A stretch of 64,000 nucleotides of DNA from an uncultured Saprospiraceae bacterium (lineage in GTDB: Bacteria > Bacteroidota > Bacteroidia > Chitinophagales > Saprospiraceae), in the NCBI GenBank assembly GCA_937944095.1, contig CALEAC010000081.1, positions 1 to 64,000 of the forward strand. Direction: 5' to 3'. Below are positions 1-9,628 of the stretch, in pieces. The position numbers were made by a program, and so were the translations under genes. The notes below the pieces were generated by a model. It was given only the letters and a program-made list of their open reading frames with translations. It was not told where the DNA came from and made no database searches. Within the stretch, counting starts at the first letter, position 1; each line of letters begins with the position of its first letter.

Positions 1-268
1 TGTATCCAGTCTTTGTTCTTACCCGCTGGTCACCACCAGAACAGAATGCATAGACGCCATCTTTGGGTGATGGTCCTTCTCCACTAAGTAATACGACGCC
101 TATTGATCTGTCTTCTCTAGCATCATCGAAAGCGCGATACAATTCTAGAACTGTTTTGGGTCGAAATGCATTCCTGACTTCCGGTCTATTAAACGCTATA
201 CGGGCAACACCATTTGATTTTTTGTAAGTTATATCTTCGAACTCTATAGCTGTTTTCCAATCTATCAT
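1..268 (-). CDS. menB: 1,4-dihydroxy-2-naphthoyl-CoA synthase (naphthoate synthase), N-terminal part; cut by window edge
   Basis: Crotonase-fold enzyme that closes the second ring of menaquinone from o-succinylbenzoyl-CoA in the cytoplasm. Only the first 89 residues are in the window; the rest continues past the left edge. Read directly from the reverse strand, they show FEDITY at residues 10-15, [11 protein letters not shown] at 27-37 and AFCSGGDQ at 74-81, a combination typical of MenB rather than of general enoyl-CoA hydratases. The ATG at 268 lies 5 bases after the stop of the methyltransferase at 274-1428, so the two are probably co-transcribed. A hotdog thioesterase that could serve the next step of the same pathway lies about 9 kb away (9171-9596). 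Nothing visible suggests a broken gene. Confidence 0.93.
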   Translation of the reverse strand, partial: MIDWKTAIEFEDITYKKSNGVARIAFNRPEVRNAFRPKTVLELYRAFDDAREDRSIGVVLLSGEGPSPKDGVYAFCSGGDQRVRTKTGY

Positions 269-273
269 TGTAT

Positions 274-1428
274 TTATTTAGCAAGCGAAAGTAGTGTTTC
301 CAGCTGTTGTTTTTGGATACCATAGAGGTCTTTTAACTCTTGTATTTTATCTTGTATCAACTTGGTATCTGTTTTCTTAGTTCTTCTGGTTGCAATAATT
401 AGAAGATTCTTTGGTGTATGCTCCGTCGATATGAATTCCATCATTTTCACCTTATAGCCATGCAGTTCCATAAGAAGAGAACGAAGTTGATCCGTTATTA
501 GCTCTGAGAGTCTTTCTCTCAATATGCCGTGTATCGGATCTAGAGCATCCTTTGGTTTGAGTTGTGATCGGATTTCCTTATGACAACAGGGAGAGCAAAT
601 TATTAGTCGAGCATTAGATCTAATGCCTTTGGCGATGGAATCATCTGTCGCAGTATCACAAGCGTGTAGACTCATTAGGATGTCCATCTTTTCGGTGTAA
701 TCAGCTATGTCGGTCGTCTTAAAAGCCAGATGCTTGTAGCCAAGAGCAGTCGCACTTCGATTACAGAAATCTACTAGATCTGGTCTTAATTCTATGCCTA
801 CAGTACGCGGTTGATGTCCTAATGAGTGTAATAAATAATCATGCAGCGCAAAGGTCAAATAACCCTTACCAGAACCCATGTCTACAAGCTTGTATTGACC
901 TTGCAAACCAGCAGCCTGGATCTCTGGTGCAAGGGCTTCTATAAAGCGATTTATCTGTTTGTATTTCGAAAGTTTTGATTTGGAGACCTTTTGATTGGAG
1001 GTGACGATTCCGAGTGAAGATAGAAATGGTCTATCCTGAGGTATAATGAATCGCTTAACTTTATCGTGTTCTAAACTTGATTCAATTTTTTTCTTGTTTT
1101 TAGACGTTAAGAATTTCTTTTTCTTAGGCTCATATTGTCCTGTGTCGTTTATCCTAATAACACTTATGTTCTTGAAATTGTGGGATAAGTGATCTCTAAC
1201 GACTGTGTGTAATTCCTGACTGCTATAGTTTTTGGTAATATCTTTTGTTTGGTAACTATATACAATCTGATACCTCAATTGTTGCTTAATCACTACAGGC
1301 CGACAAGCAATTCTTTTTAGGTCATTTGATTCTATAGGTCCTGAGATTGTGATTTTTTTGAGATCCGTATTGATGATACTCTGTTGTATGAATCCGAGAA
1401 TAAGGTCTATCTCTTTTGGGTCTATCAT
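274..1428 (-). CDS. SAM-dependent methyltransferase, Methyltransf_32 / METTL25-like
   Basis: Class I methyltransferase of 384 residues. The S-adenosylmethionine loop is [13 protein letters not shown] at residues 181-193, followed by an acidic ribose-binding strand (GIELRPDLV, 211-219) and a motif-IV-like [11 protein letters not shown] around 252-262. A CSPCCHKE cluster at 278-285 is typical of the Methyltransf_32 (METTL25/RRNAD1-like) group. The N-terminal ~170 residues carry a basic stretch (residues 102-126) and no clear known domain. The substrate is not known for this family in bacteria; RNA or protein are both possible. It lies directly upstream of menB with a 5-base gap, but it is not MenG/UbiE, which is shorter and differently built, so a role in menaquinone methylation is not supported. 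Confidence 0.85.
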   Translation of the reverse strand: MIDPKEIDLILGFIQQSIINTDLKKITISGPIESNDLKRIACRPVVIKQQLRYQIVYSYQTKDITKNYSSQELHTVVRDHLSHNFKNISVIRINDTGQYEPKKKKFLTSKNKKKIESSLEHDKVKRFIIPQDRPFLSSLGIVTSNQKVSKSKLSKYKQINRFIEALAPEIQAAGLQGQYKLVDMGSGKGYLTFALHDYLLHSLGHQPRTVGIELRPDLVDFCNRSATALGYKHLAFKTTDIADYTEKMDILMSLHACDTATDDSIAKGIRSNARLIICSPCCHKEIRSQLKPKDALDPIHGILRERLSELITDQLRSLLMELHGYKVKMMEFISTEHTPKNLLIIATRRTKKTDTKLIQDKIQELKDLYGIQKQQLETLLSLAK

Positions 1429-1454
1429 ATTTTATGAATGATAATAAAGGTATA

Positions 1455-1922
1455 TCAGGAAGAAGTGTGGTCAGAAGTAATAAGCCATTTGCCATTAATC
1501 TGACGCCATACCAGATTAAAGTAGCCACTTGGCTTATCTGCTTCTCGGTGTAAGGTATACTTACCAATCATATAAGCAGATTTTTTACTAAGCAAAGTTA
1601 ATTCTATGACCTCAAATTCTAACCGACCCATTGCGGATTTGTCGGGGTAGGACTTTTGGTAATTAGCAAGTGTTTGATTCCATCCTCGTGTAATGCCTTT
1701 TGACCCAATAAATGATAAATTCTCGTCATGCCAATAGCCTTCCATAAATGCTGGAATATCGCCTCTATTCCATGCTTCTTGTTGCTGATATAGGACTCTT
1801 CTGATTTCTAATTCATTGGCCACGTCTTGCTGTCCAATTCGAGTACTAGAACAACCTAGAGTTAGTAGGCAGAAAAGCATCAGATAGGATAATCTTTCAC
1901 GTAAACTCAATATTATAGACAT
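1455..1922 (-). CDS. lipoprotein with DUF4440/SnoaL-like (NTF2-fold) domain
   Basis: A 155-residue protein with a hydrophobic N-terminus ending in a lipobox-like LTLGC at residues 20-24, so it is probably a lipid-anchored periplasmic or outer-membrane protein. The rest matches the DUF4440/SnoaL cone fold: a helix with QQQEAWNRGDIPAFMEGYW near residues 46-64, then beta strands ending in the characteristic W-R-I-N-G-KWLITSDHTS at the C-terminus. Such domains bind small ligands or act as small hydrolases or isomerases; no catalytic set can be assigned here. It is upstream of the methyltransferase/menB pair in the same orientation, with a 26-base gap, and may be the first gene of that transcript. 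Confidence 0.82.
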   Translation of the reverse strand: MSIILSLRERLSYLMLFCLLTLGCSSTRIGQQDVANELEIRRVLYQQQEAWNRGDIPAFMEGYWHDENLSFIGSKGITRGWNQTLANYQKSYPDKSAMGRLEFEVIELTLLSKKSAYMIGKYTLHREADKPSGYFNLVWRQINGKWLITSDHTSS

Positions 1923-2103
1923 GGTATATGGTTTTGTTAAGTAAAAGCTGCATTACCTCGTAAATATGACAACTAATTCAGCTACAAATGTCATCTAAGT
2001 CAATAAGAATGGTGTTTACTGGATTTTGCATCATTAAATATTATGTTTAAACACTTGATGATCTTAACTTACACAGCCAATCATTTAGGTGTTTTACTAT
2101 ACT

Positions 2104-4461
2104 ATGAGAATACATTGTAAGTATTTATTTTTCTATTTCTGCTTTATTGCTTTGTTTCTAAGCACTGAAGAACTGCACAGTAGGCATCTGATAGGGGGTG
2201 ACATAAGCTACGAATTTGTTAGATTTAATGGTGATACAACGAGAGTTACATATCTGGTAACCGTTAATATGTATCGTGACGAATTTAGTGGAGGGGCGTC
2301 ATTTGACGGCACTTCACGATTTGGTATCTACCGACAACTTCCTGATGGTTCATGGCGTTATGTTACAGATGAGAGATCATTTGTGTCGCCCTCTGTTAGA
2401 GTACCGTTTGTCGATGACCCTTGTCGTATAGAACCTGATAACGTCAGTGTCGAATCCGCTTTTTATCAGTTCGAAGTCACTTTAGATATTATAGATCAGA
2501 ATTACATGATCGCTTATCAGCGCTGCTGTCGCAATAGATCTGTATCCAACATAGACGTAGATAACGTTGGGGTTGTTCTAGATGCAATAATAACCCCATT
2601 GGCACAGCGTACAGGGAATAGTTCCGCAACTTTCAAAGAGTATCCTCCAATTTTTATTTGTACAGGCTTCCCATTACAGGTCGATTTGTCGGGTGTCGAT
2701 GTAGAAGAAGATAGCTTGGTCTACTCTTTCTGTATACCTCTAGCTGCTGGAGGGTCAGGTGGGCCAACTTGCGAAACTAGCACTGAACCAAATCCTCGAT
2801 TTTGTCTGCCACCTTATGATGAAGTAAGCTTTTTACCACCCTATTCCTTCCAAGCACCTATGGGTGGAAATCCCTTGGTTACAATCAACCCTGAGACAGG
2901 ATTTATAACTGGTACTCCTGAATTAACGGGGCAATACGTCATCGGTATTTGCATAGAAGAGTATCGTGATGGTGAATTATTAAGTGTTCTTAGGCGTGAT
3001 TTCCAATTCAATGCACTGCCTTGTTCTAAAGAAATACAAGCAATTATAGAGGCTGATGAAGTTTTTGTGGGTAACAGTAATCAAGAAATATCAATTATAA
3101 AAGCATGTGGTGATAGCATTGTCAATCTAGTGAGTTTAAGCAATGTTGATGATAATATTGATAACTACACATGGACCATATTTGACGCAAAGGACAGTTT
3201 AATTGTCGAAGAATCTGGCGTAGAGATCAGTGAATTTGAAACAAAACTTACAGAGTTAGGCACTTACAGCGGATGGATGATTATAAATGATGGTTTTGAC
3301 TGTCCTGATACTGCTTTCTATGATATACAAGTATTACCAGGGATGAAGACACAGTTTTCATATCTGGAGGACTCCTGTTATATGGATGAAATTCTGTTCA
3401 TAGATGAATCTACGACTAATGACGAGAATGGATCCATTGATAATTGGACATGGGATTTCGAAAACAATAATTTGAGTATGACCCAGAACACCACCTTCCG
3501 ATACCAGGATAGAGGTATCAAAAGGGTGACACTTATCTCTGAAGATACCAATGGTTGCCGAGATACGATGATTAGATTTATTGAGGTGGAGCCACCTCAT
3601 GATTCAATCGTATACAGGGACCAATATCTTAAGCTTTGCTATGGAGATACGTTGCCATTTGCAGAAGATTTCTTAGTGAAAGAGGGTGAATATTTAGGTG
3701 TTTTCAGCTCAGATGAATCAGGTTGTGATACCGCAGAAGTCACCCTCACTTTAGAATATTATCAGAAACCAGAAGAGACTTATCAGCAGTCTACTATTTG
3801 TGCAGGAGATACAATAGAATACTATGGCAAAGTTTATAATTCAGATGGGCGATTCCAATCCTCGACTCTAACCCAATTCGATGGTTGTGATAGTATAATT
3901 CATATACTTGACCTTACAATAGAGGACCCAGCCGAGATTCAGTTTGACTCTAATTATGTTTTTCTTCCGGCCTATCTAGACATAGACATGCCAGTACAGG
4001 TTAGTGGTGCTTATCAAACAGCAAATTGGGAGCCGATAACGGGTTTAGAATGTAATACCTGTCCACTGACAACTGTCAATGAGATTAATGATGCATTGTA
4101 TACCTTAGAACTGATAACTGAGGCTGGTTGTCGGTCTATAGACTCCGTGTTTCTTGATTTCAAGTTGGTTCCAGAGAAATACTTCTTGCCTAATATATTA
4201 AGCCGTACCTCAGCAGATGGTATCAATAATCGTTTCTTCTTACAATCCTTAGAAGAGGTTTCTGATGAGGTCACTTATGACTTATATATCTACAATCGTT
4301 GGGGTAATCTAATCTATTCTGTAGAGACAGCACCTCTTAATGACCCTGCATTAGGCTGGTCTAGTTTTCAGAGTGAGATGGGGATGTATGTCTATCGGAT
4401 TGATATTCAAGATTTTTTCGAATTAAAATCGATGACAGGCTCGATACAAGTCATTGATTAA
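2104..4461 (+). CDS. secreted PKD-domain protein with gliding-type (CHU_C, type B) T9SS C-terminal domain
   Basis: A 785-residue exported protein. The ATG at 2104 is preferred over the in-frame GTG at 2089 because it directly begins a signal peptide (MRIHCKYLFFYF...LHS) followed by RHLIGGDISYEF, the usual opening of Bacteroidota gliding-motility-type proteins. The middle holds conserved cysteines and a PKD-like domain (WTWDFENNN around residues 450-458, then a TTF-Y-D-G-VTL pattern). The last ~90 residues (YFLPN...NRWGNLIYS...GWSS...GMYVYRIDIQD) form the CHU_C or type B sorting domain that sends proteins through the T9SS to the cell surface or medium. It is probably a surface adhesin; the ligand is unknown. 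No partner genes for gliding lie beside it. Confidence 0.85.
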   Translation: MRIHCKYLFFYFCFIALFLSTEELHSRHLIGGDISYEFVRFNGDTTRVTYLVTVNMYRDEFSGGASFDGTSRFGIYRQLPDGSWRYVTDERSFVSPSVRVPFVDDPCRIEPDNVSVESAFYQFEVTLDIIDQNYMIAYQRCCRNRSVSNIDVDNVGVVLDAIITPLAQRTGNSSATFKEYPPIFICTGFPLQVDLSGVDVEEDSLVYSFCIPLAAGGSGGPTCETSTEPNPRFCLPPYDEVSFLPPYSFQAPMGGNPLVTINPETGFITGTPELTGQYVIGICIEEYRDGELLSVLRRDFQFNALPCSKEIQAIIEADEVFVGNSNQEISIIKACGDSIVNLVSLSNVDDNIDNYTWTIFDAKDSLIVEESGVEISEFETKLTELGTYSGWMIINDGFDCPDTAFYDIQVLPGMKTQFSYLEDSCYMDEILFIDESTTNDENGSIDNWTWDFENNNLSMTQNTTFRYQDRGIKRVTLISEDTNGCRDTMIRFIEVEPPHDSIVYRDQYLKLCYGDTLPFAEDFLVKEGEYLGVFSSDESGCDTAEVTLTLEYYQKPEETYQQSTICAGDTIEYYGKVYNSDGRFQSSTLTQFDGCDSIIHILDLTIEDPAEIQFDSNYVFLPAYLDIDMPVQVSGAYQTANWEPITGLECNTCPLTTVNEINDALYTLELITEAGCRSIDSVFLDFKLVPEKYFLPNILSRTSADGINNRFFLQSLEEVSDEVTYDLYIYNRWGNLIYSVETAPLNDPALGWSSFQSEMGMYVYRIDIQDFFELKSMTGSIQVID

Positions 4462-4501
4462 TTTGCAAAACTCTGCTTAGATTAGAGCAAAATCATACTT
4501 A

Positions 4502-5380
4502 TTGGATGATATAGCTCTTAACTTCAGTGAGACCAGTCTCAAGATGATAAATGCCACTTTGGCCTTTATTATGTTCGGTATAGCTCTAGATTTATCCTTT
4601 TCTAAGTTCCAGCAAGTCCTTCGTACGCCGATTAAGATTATTGCTGGCTTGACGGCTCAGCTGTTATTGTTACCTGCATTCACTTATCTATTGATTGTGA
4701 TTTTTCAACCACAGGCAAGTATTGCCCTCGGGATGATTTTAGTCGCTTCCTGTCCGGGAGGTAATATTTCCAATTTTATCAGTTCCTTAGCCAAAGCAAA
4801 TGTAGCCTTATCTATTACCTTGACCTCGATAACGAGTGTCGCCTCCATCATATTTACGCCACTCAATTTTAGTATTTATGGGAATCTGTATGGCCCCACG
4901 CAACTAATCCTGCAAGAGATTAGCCTGAATTGGTGGGAGGTTGTCCAGACTATTGCGACCATTATCATTATTCCAATTATCCTCGGCGTAATTGTGAAAT
5001 CAAAATTGCCTAAGATAGCTCATCGAGTTGCAAAACCACTAGAGAGACTATCTATGCTGTTATTTTTATTGATTGTGATAGGTGCATTAGTTAGTAATTT
5101 GAAAAATTTTCTAGAATGTATAACTGCTGTTTTTGTCCTCGTACTGCTGCATAATAGTGGCGCATTAGGCTTAGGGTATGGTATCGGAAAGTTGCTTGGA
5201 TTTAGTTCTGATGACAATAAGGCCTTGGCAATCGAAACGGGTATTCAGAATTCTGGCCTAGGTCTATTGATCATATTTGCATTTTTTGATGGTCTCGGAG
5301 GAATGGCTATTATTACAGCATGGTGGGGTATATGGCACATTGTTAGTGGTTTCAGTCTAGCTTATTTATGGAAAAAATAA
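4502..5380 (+). CDS. bile acid:sodium symporter (BASS) family transporter
   Basis: An inner-membrane transporter of about 292 residues with roughly nine hydrophobic segments. Family features are the early MFGIALDLSFSKF segment (about residues 24-36) and the conserved VASCPGGNISNFISSLAKANVALSI region (about 80-104), where BASS proteins bind sodium in the crossover of the fold; a second set, ETGIQNSGLGL near 247-257, is the matching repeat. Substrates in this family range from bile acids to pyruvate and pantothenate and cannot be told from sequence. The longest frame starts with TTG at 4502; the first in-frame ATG is at 4544 and would remove 14 residues before the first membrane segment, so the start is uncertain. 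Its end overlaps the next gene by 13 bases. Confidence 0.87.
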   Translation: MDDIALNFSETSLKMINATLAFIMFGIALDLSFSKFQQVLRTPIKIIAGLTAQLLLLPAFTYLLIVIFQPQASIALGMILVASCPGGNISNFISSLAKANVALSITLTSITSVASIIFTPLNFSIYGNLYGPTQLILQEISLNWWEVVQTIATIIIIPIILGVIVKSKLPKIAHRVAKPLERLSMLLFLLIVIGALVSNLKNFLECITAVFVLVLLHNSGALGLGYGIGKLLGFSSDDNKALAIETGIQNSGLGLLIIFAFFDGLGGMAIITAWWGIWHIVSGFSLAYLWKK

Positions 5381-6417
5381 TCAAAGGAGTCATCCATTTT
5401 ATAACTAAGAATTCAGCGGTGCTGTCTTTGTTTGGTTTCTATCGTCGTATAGAAATCAACGGCGTAGATCGTGTACCTAGTGACAAACCTGTTATCTATG
5501 CCGTGAATCATCAGAATGCCTTTATGGATGCGATTATAGTAGGTGGTTTATCTCCTAAGACGACTTATTTTATGACCAGGTCAGATGTTTTCCGTCCACC
5601 ATTTGATTGGTTCTTAGATGCACTTAAGATGATGCCTATCTATAGAATAAGAGATGGCTATTCTAATTTGTCTCAGAACTCTAAAGTTTTTCAAAAGTGT
5701 ACTAAAATATTCAAAGGGAATAATGCAATACTCATATTTCCTGAGGGCAACCATGGCCTAGAGTACTATCTAAGGCCTCTAACCAAAGGATTAGCTAGGA
5801 TGGCTCTAGAAAGCGACGAAGAGGTCACTAAAGCCCTTGTAATTATACCTGTCGGGCTCAATTACTTTGATCATTTTAATTCTGGTCATAAGTTAATTTT
5901 CAATTATGGCGATCCAATACCGGTCGCAGACCATGTCTCAGCTTATCTAGCCCATAAGCATACTGGTCTGGTAGCGCTTACAGAGGCCGTTCGTCTTGGG
6001 ATGAAGAAGACTCTAGTTCTTTCTGAAGATAATCCAGCTTACATTAAGAATAAATCCATATTCAATAGAAATAATGAGGCGCTCACGTATACAGAGCTGG
6101 TGTCTAAGCTATCAGCGTCTGAATCATTTGATAGACCTAGGCGATACCCATACATGAGATATATCTCTTACCTATTTGCACTCCCCAATCTGCCCATACA
6201 TGCTTTATCAAACTTCGTACTGAGGACTAAGGTGAAGCAAAGAATCTTTTATAGTTCTATAAAAATTGCAATAGCTACTTTGATACTCCCTTTTTGGTTT
6301 TTGTTATGTATGATTATTGTAGGTGTATTATTTAGCTGGAAATGGGCTATTCTGATATTTATAGTACAGATATTGAGCTTCCTAATTAGAAGAGAGGCGA
6401 TGAGATTAACTCGGTAA
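5368..6417 (+). CDS. PlsC-like acyltransferase (1-acylglycerol-3-phosphate or glycerol-3-phosphate type)
   Basis: Membrane-bound lysophospholipid-type acyltransferase, 349 residues. The catalytic motif is NHQNAFMD at residues 47-54; note five residues between His48 and Asp54 instead of the classical four, a spacing also found in Gat1-type glycerol-3-phosphate acyltransferases. Motif III is FPEGNHG (about 127-133). The catalytic domain fills residues ~20-210; the C-terminal third holds two long hydrophobic segments (about 290-340). It would acylate glycerol-3-phosphate or lysophosphatidate in membrane lipid synthesis. The start lies inside the end of the BASS gene, so the two are probably translated together. 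Whether it uses glycerol-3-phosphate or a lysolipid cannot be decided here. Confidence 0.87.
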   Translation: MEKIIKGVIHFITKNSAVLSLFGFYRRIEINGVDRVPSDKPVIYAVNHQNAFMDAIIVGGLSPKTTYFMTRSDVFRPPFDWFLDALKMMPIYRIRDGYSNLSQNSKVFQKCTKIFKGNNAILIFPEGNHGLEYYLRPLTKGLARMALESDEEVTKALVIIPVGLNYFDHFNSGHKLIFNYGDPIPVADHVSAYLAHKHTGLVALTEAVRLGMKKTLVLSEDNPAYIKNKSIFNRNNEALTYTELVSKLSASESFDRPRRYPYMRYISYLFALPNLPIHALSNFVLRTKVKQRIFYSSIKIAIATLILPFWFLLCMIIVGVLFSWKWAILIFIVQILSFLIRREAMRLTR

Positions 6418-6500
6418 CCCAGCTTGTATGCTAATGATAGGCTTTGCCGATATTTTGTAATAATAAATGAGGTAGGATGTATGACCTATGCTATAGTCAT

Positions 6501-6538
6501 AAAAAAAAGCGTCCCCATGGTGACGAAACCATGAGGAC
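6501..6538 (-). terminator. intrinsic terminator of tRNA-Glu transcript
   Basis: On the minus strand an 11-bp stem (6528-6538 pairing with 6511-6521, one G-U pair) closes a 6-base loop and is followed by GC and eight T residues (6508-6501). It lies about 20 bases beyond the 3' end of the tRNA. There is no T-run on the plus side, so it works in the tRNA direction only. Confidence 0.85.
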
Positions 6539-6556
6539 AATGCCTTATTCAAAGAG

Positions 6557-6628
6557 TAGCCCGTACGAGATTCGAACTCGTGCTACCAGGATGAAAACCT
6601 GGCGTCCTAACCCCTAGACGAACGGGCC
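6557..6628 (-). tRNA. tRNA-Glu (anticodon TTC)
   Basis: A 72-base cloverleaf is readable on the minus strand. The acceptor stem is GGCCCGT paired with ACGGGCT (first pair G-U), the anticodon arm is CCAGG-TTTTCAT-CCTGG with TTC at the anticodon position, and the T arm contains GAGTTCGAATCTC. The discriminator base is A at 6557, and the CCA end is not encoded. It stands alone between a promoter-like element (6670-6697) and a terminator (6501-6538). It decodes GAA and GAG glutamate codons. Confidence 0.96.
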
Positions 6629-6669
6629 TAATTGCGAATTTGAAAAACGCTTAACTTTCATAAGCGATG

Positions 6670-6697
6670 CAAATATATAGATTATATACAGTTCAAA
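6670..6697 (-). promoter_or_regulatory. promoter-like element for tRNA-Glu
   Basis: Minus-strand TATATTTG (6677-6670) matches the Bacteroidota -7 consensus TAnnTTTG exactly and is followed by CATC. A TTTG at 6697-6694, 16 bases upstream, fits the -33 element, though the spacing is at the short edge. The element is 41 bases before the tRNA, leaving a short leader. Basis: motif match only. Confidence 0.5.
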
Positions 6698-6710
6698 TTC
6701 TATACCTAAA

Positions 6711-9092
6711 TTATTTTTTTACCAGACTTTGAATAAAAATGTTGCCCTTGGTATCTCTTAATTGAATGATATATAGTCCTGACTCTAAAAAACCTAAGGA
6801 AAACTCTGGTCTTGCTAACTTTTGGGCATGGACTAATTGTCCTTTGAGATTAGAAATATATACTTGCTCTATCTGATATTCGTCAGATGAAATAGTGATT
6901 ATATCAGAAACAGGGTTGGGATATACGTCTATATTACTATCCGCAATAGGCGTATTGGTAGACAAATCATCTAATTCGCGTACAATAAAGGCATCTAGAG
7001 CTGCTTCTACTATATGACCAGGGGGCCTATCAGTTGCAGTATAGCTTATTGTCGTTGGCAGCGATTTGTCGATAAGATCATTTAATTGTAATCGCACAGC
7101 ACCTGTCCAGCCGTCTACCGAGCCATTATATATATCAATGGGCAGGTTAGTCGTGCCATTATGCAGATTAATCGTATACCCATCATTAGGTGTACTACCT
7201 CCACCATCATTGAAGAAATAGGTCTGATATTCTAACACGGGACTATCATACGTCGTGAGGTCCATCTCAGGTGTTGTTAACGTTGTCTCCCCATTATCTA
7301 CATCATCTAAGCCAACGTCTGCGATAGGTGTATTCCCTGTCACATAAGCCCAAGAACCTATATCACCAGGTACATCTGCTCCTATATTAGATTCTTGACC
7401 ACCTAGATTGGTTCTATATGGAATATCTCTCTCCCAGATTCCAACCGGCGCTTCACCAGATACTTGCCAACCCTGATCAAAGATGAAGTCATCTTGATAC
7501 CCAATCTCCAGCTCAAATCGGATTTCATCATCTCCAGGCGTGAGCGTTTCTAGCACCTGATGCAAATAACCCCATGATCCAGCGGCACCAGTATAGGTTT
7601 CTTCGACTATATCTATCGTGAATTTGCCGTCCATCTGAGCGGTAAAGGGTAATTCTCTTCTTTCATTAATAAATACAACTTGACCAAAAGGGATAGGGTC
7701 ACCTGATTGCTTATCGACAACAAGACCAGATACCGTTCTAATTTTGAGTTTAGACAGTTCGACATCCAGTATAGTCAATTCGCCATTGACTAAAGCAGCC
7801 TCAGTCTCAAGTATTTCATAATCAGGATGATCGAAAATCACCTTATAGGTGCCTGCATTATATAGACCAGTTTTGTATTCTCCGGCAGCATTACTTCTCG
7901 CATCATTCATTTCTTCAGCAACTATTTCTACACCTACACCATTAATAAGCGTGCCATCAGCTTCGTCTGTGATAGTGCCTTCTAGATAACAGGCTCTCTC
8001 ATAGGTTGGCCGAAGTATGAAAAATCCATGTCGTCGATCGTTAGCCAGTATGACACCAGAAGGCAAGTAGGGATAAGCGCCCCAGCATCCCTCTGTATCA
8101 CCATCAGCATCAGGCCAGGTATCGAACGAGCCTACTTTAATCATATTGCTGGGTCGACTGGCATCTGTAATAACGATACCATCTGTGTACCAAGATGTCA
8201 CTAGGTAGCCATTGTGGTAGTGTGTATTATGCGGTACGACACCTCTACCGGCAGTTTCTAGAGGTTGGAATTTGTCTAGTCGTCTAATATCTGAGAGATT
8301 AGACATATCGTAAGAATCGACGTAGGCGTTCCCTAACTCATCAGTTGTAAATGCATATTGTGCATCATCTGAGATCCACGTATTATGCGTAAAATCAAAC
8401 GAAGTAGGCGTCTCACCTAAAAACTCAATACTATCTTTATTTGTCACATCCCACACGACTAATCTGCCCTTATAGATTTCAGAGCTGTACATAATATTGT
8501 CTCGGACTATAAGATCATGAGCATATTCTGAATCATCATCGCTGGTATCAGGTCCACCATGAATACCGACTATAGGTGGCGTCCATTTATCTTGATTTAA
8601 ATCGAAAATGATAGCCTTATTAGCACCTGAGATGCCGCAACCTGCTAAGTACATGAAACCATTCTCATCGATATAGAGATTATGACAAGGTCCTAATGCA
8701 GCTGTATCTTGTGCTTCTATAAGAGGATTGAGATATTGGTAACTGATCGAGTCCTTTGCTTCACTCATATCTATAACGAGTAGTCCATCAGGCGCTCTGT
8801 CCGCAGTCACATAGACATGGTCTTCCCAGCTCTTCATATCTCTCCATACCGTGTTCGTTCCTGGGATAGCTAAGACCTCTACGGGTGCAGTTAGATCAGA
8901 CAAGTCATATATACGTGTATTTGTTGCTGTCCCCACAATCGCATACTCAGTCCCATCTGAGGCGACAAAGCCCCAGATATCATTACCAGGTTCTGGATAC
9001 TCAACTTGGGCAAGTAGTTCTAGATTGAAGTCTTCTTGCGCATTCACTTGGAATAAGAAAATGGTTAGAATAGATAATAGTAAAAATCTCAT
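6711..9092 (-). CDS. choice-of-anchor B family secreted protein with type A T9SS sorting domain
   Basis: An exported protein of 793 residues with a signal peptide (MRFLLLSILTIFLFQVNAQ). Residues ~20-365 form the choice-of-anchor B domain, a beta-propeller-like unit with LVIVD-type repeats: each blade has a GTATNTRIYDLSD-like pattern, and the conserved HNTWISDDAQYAFTTDE and EGCWGAYPYLPSG stretches are present. Two carboxypeptidase-regulatory-like beta domains follow (about 368-530), then a region resembling a jelly-roll (about 540-715), and a type A sorting domain (VYPNPVSD... to the end). It is probably released or anchored on the surface by the T9SS. The function of the propeller is not known. 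It ends just upstream of the tRNA-Glu promoter, with no terminator of its own in between. Confidence 0.87.
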   Translation of the reverse strand: MRFLLLSILTIFLFQVNAQEDFNLELLAQVEYPEPGNDIWGFVASDGTEYAIVGTATNTRIYDLSDLTAPVEVLAIPGTNTVWRDMKSWEDHVYVTADRAPDGLLVIDMSEAKDSISYQYLNPLIEAQDTAALGPCHNLYIDENGFMYLAGCGISGANKAIIFDLNQDKWTPPIVGIHGGPDTSDDDSEYAHDLIVRDNIMYSSEIYKGRLVVWDVTNKDSIEFLGETPTSFDFTHNTWISDDAQYAFTTDELGNAYVDSYDMSNLSDIRRLDKFQPLETAGRGVVPHNTHYHNGYLVTSWYTDGIVITDASRPSNMIKVGSFDTWPDADGDTEGCWGAYPYLPSGVILANDRRHGFFILRPTYERACYLEGTITDEADGTLINGVGVEIVAEEMNDARSNAAGEYKTGLYNAGTYKVIFDHPDYEILETEAALVNGELTILDVELSKLKIRTVSGLVVDKQSGDPIPFGQVVFINERRELPFTAQMDGKFTIDIVEETYTGAAGSWGYLHQVLETLTPGDDEIRFELEIGYQDDFIFDQGWQVSGEAPVGIWERDIPYRTNLGGQESNIGADVPGDIGSWAYVTGNTPIADVGLDDVDNGETTLTTPEMDLTTYDSPVLEYQTYFFNDGGGSTPNDGYTINLHNGTTNLPIDIYNGSVDGWTGAVRLQLNDLIDKSLPTTISYTATDRPPGHIVEAALDAFIVRELDDLSTNTPIADSNIDVYPNPVSDIITISSDEYQIEQVYISNLKGQLVHAQKLARPEFSLGFLESGLYIIQLRDTKGNIFIQSLVKK

Positions 9093-9170
9093 AATGCTTT
9101 TATATGTGCCGAAAATACAGGTGTTTTATGACATAATTTGTCTTGTGAATCGTCTAACTCAAATTCTCTG

Positions 9171-9596
9171 TTAGCCTATATCAAGAATCATTACAGTTAG
9201 TCTCGAAATACAGACTTTTTTTGTTTCCTCATCTAATATTGTGATTTCCCAGACATGCACCGATCGACCTACCTTGATGGGTTTTACGGTGCCGTACACA
9301 AAACCTTTCTTTGCTGATCGGAGATGGTTGGCATTTATTTCGAGCCCGACGACACTCTGCTTTGTAGGGTCGTCTATAACTAGGGTAGAAGCAACTGAAC
9401 CCATTGTTTCTGCTAGAGCAACAGATGCACCTCCATGTAAGAGTCCCATAGGTTGCTTAGTCCGATGATCAACAGGCATCTGCGCGACCAAGTAATCATC
9501 ACCAATCTCTGTAAATAGGATTCCTAAGTTCTCTACTAGAGTGCCGCTGCCAAAACTGTTCAAAACTTCTAGAACTGGTGTGTGCTTCCAAAGCAT
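9171..9596 (-). CDS. hotdog-fold acyl-CoA thioesterase, YbdB/YdiI (MenI) type
   Basis: A 141-residue single hotdog domain of the PaaI/EntH/MenI group. The helix motif MGLLHGGASVALAETMGS (about residues 50-67) carries the conserved His-Gly-Gly and the Glu that acts as catalytic base in this family, and the C-terminal strand (RLTVMIL) is typical. The closest characterised relatives hydrolyse 1,4-dihydroxy-2-naphthoyl-CoA in menaquinone synthesis or aryl-CoA in enterobactin proofreading. Because menB is present in the same window, a MenI role is a reasonable inference, but other acyl-CoA substrates are possible. It is divergent from arsC, with 32 bases between the starts. Confidence 0.85.
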   Translation of the reverse strand: MLWKHTPVLEVLNSFGSGTLVENLGILFTEIGDDYLVAQMPVDHRTKQPMGLLHGGASVALAETMGSVASTLVIDDPTKQSVVGLEINANHLRSAKKGFVYGTVKPIKVGRSVHVWEITILDEETKKVCISRLTVMILDIG

Positions 9597-9628
9597 AGGA
9601 CTATTATTGTGTTATAAAAGTAAATTCT

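Noticed and set aside
1322-1567. 81-codon minus-strand frame spanning two genes.
   Set aside because: It overlaps the methyltransferase start and the lipoprotein end in another frame, and its protein has no recognisable pattern.
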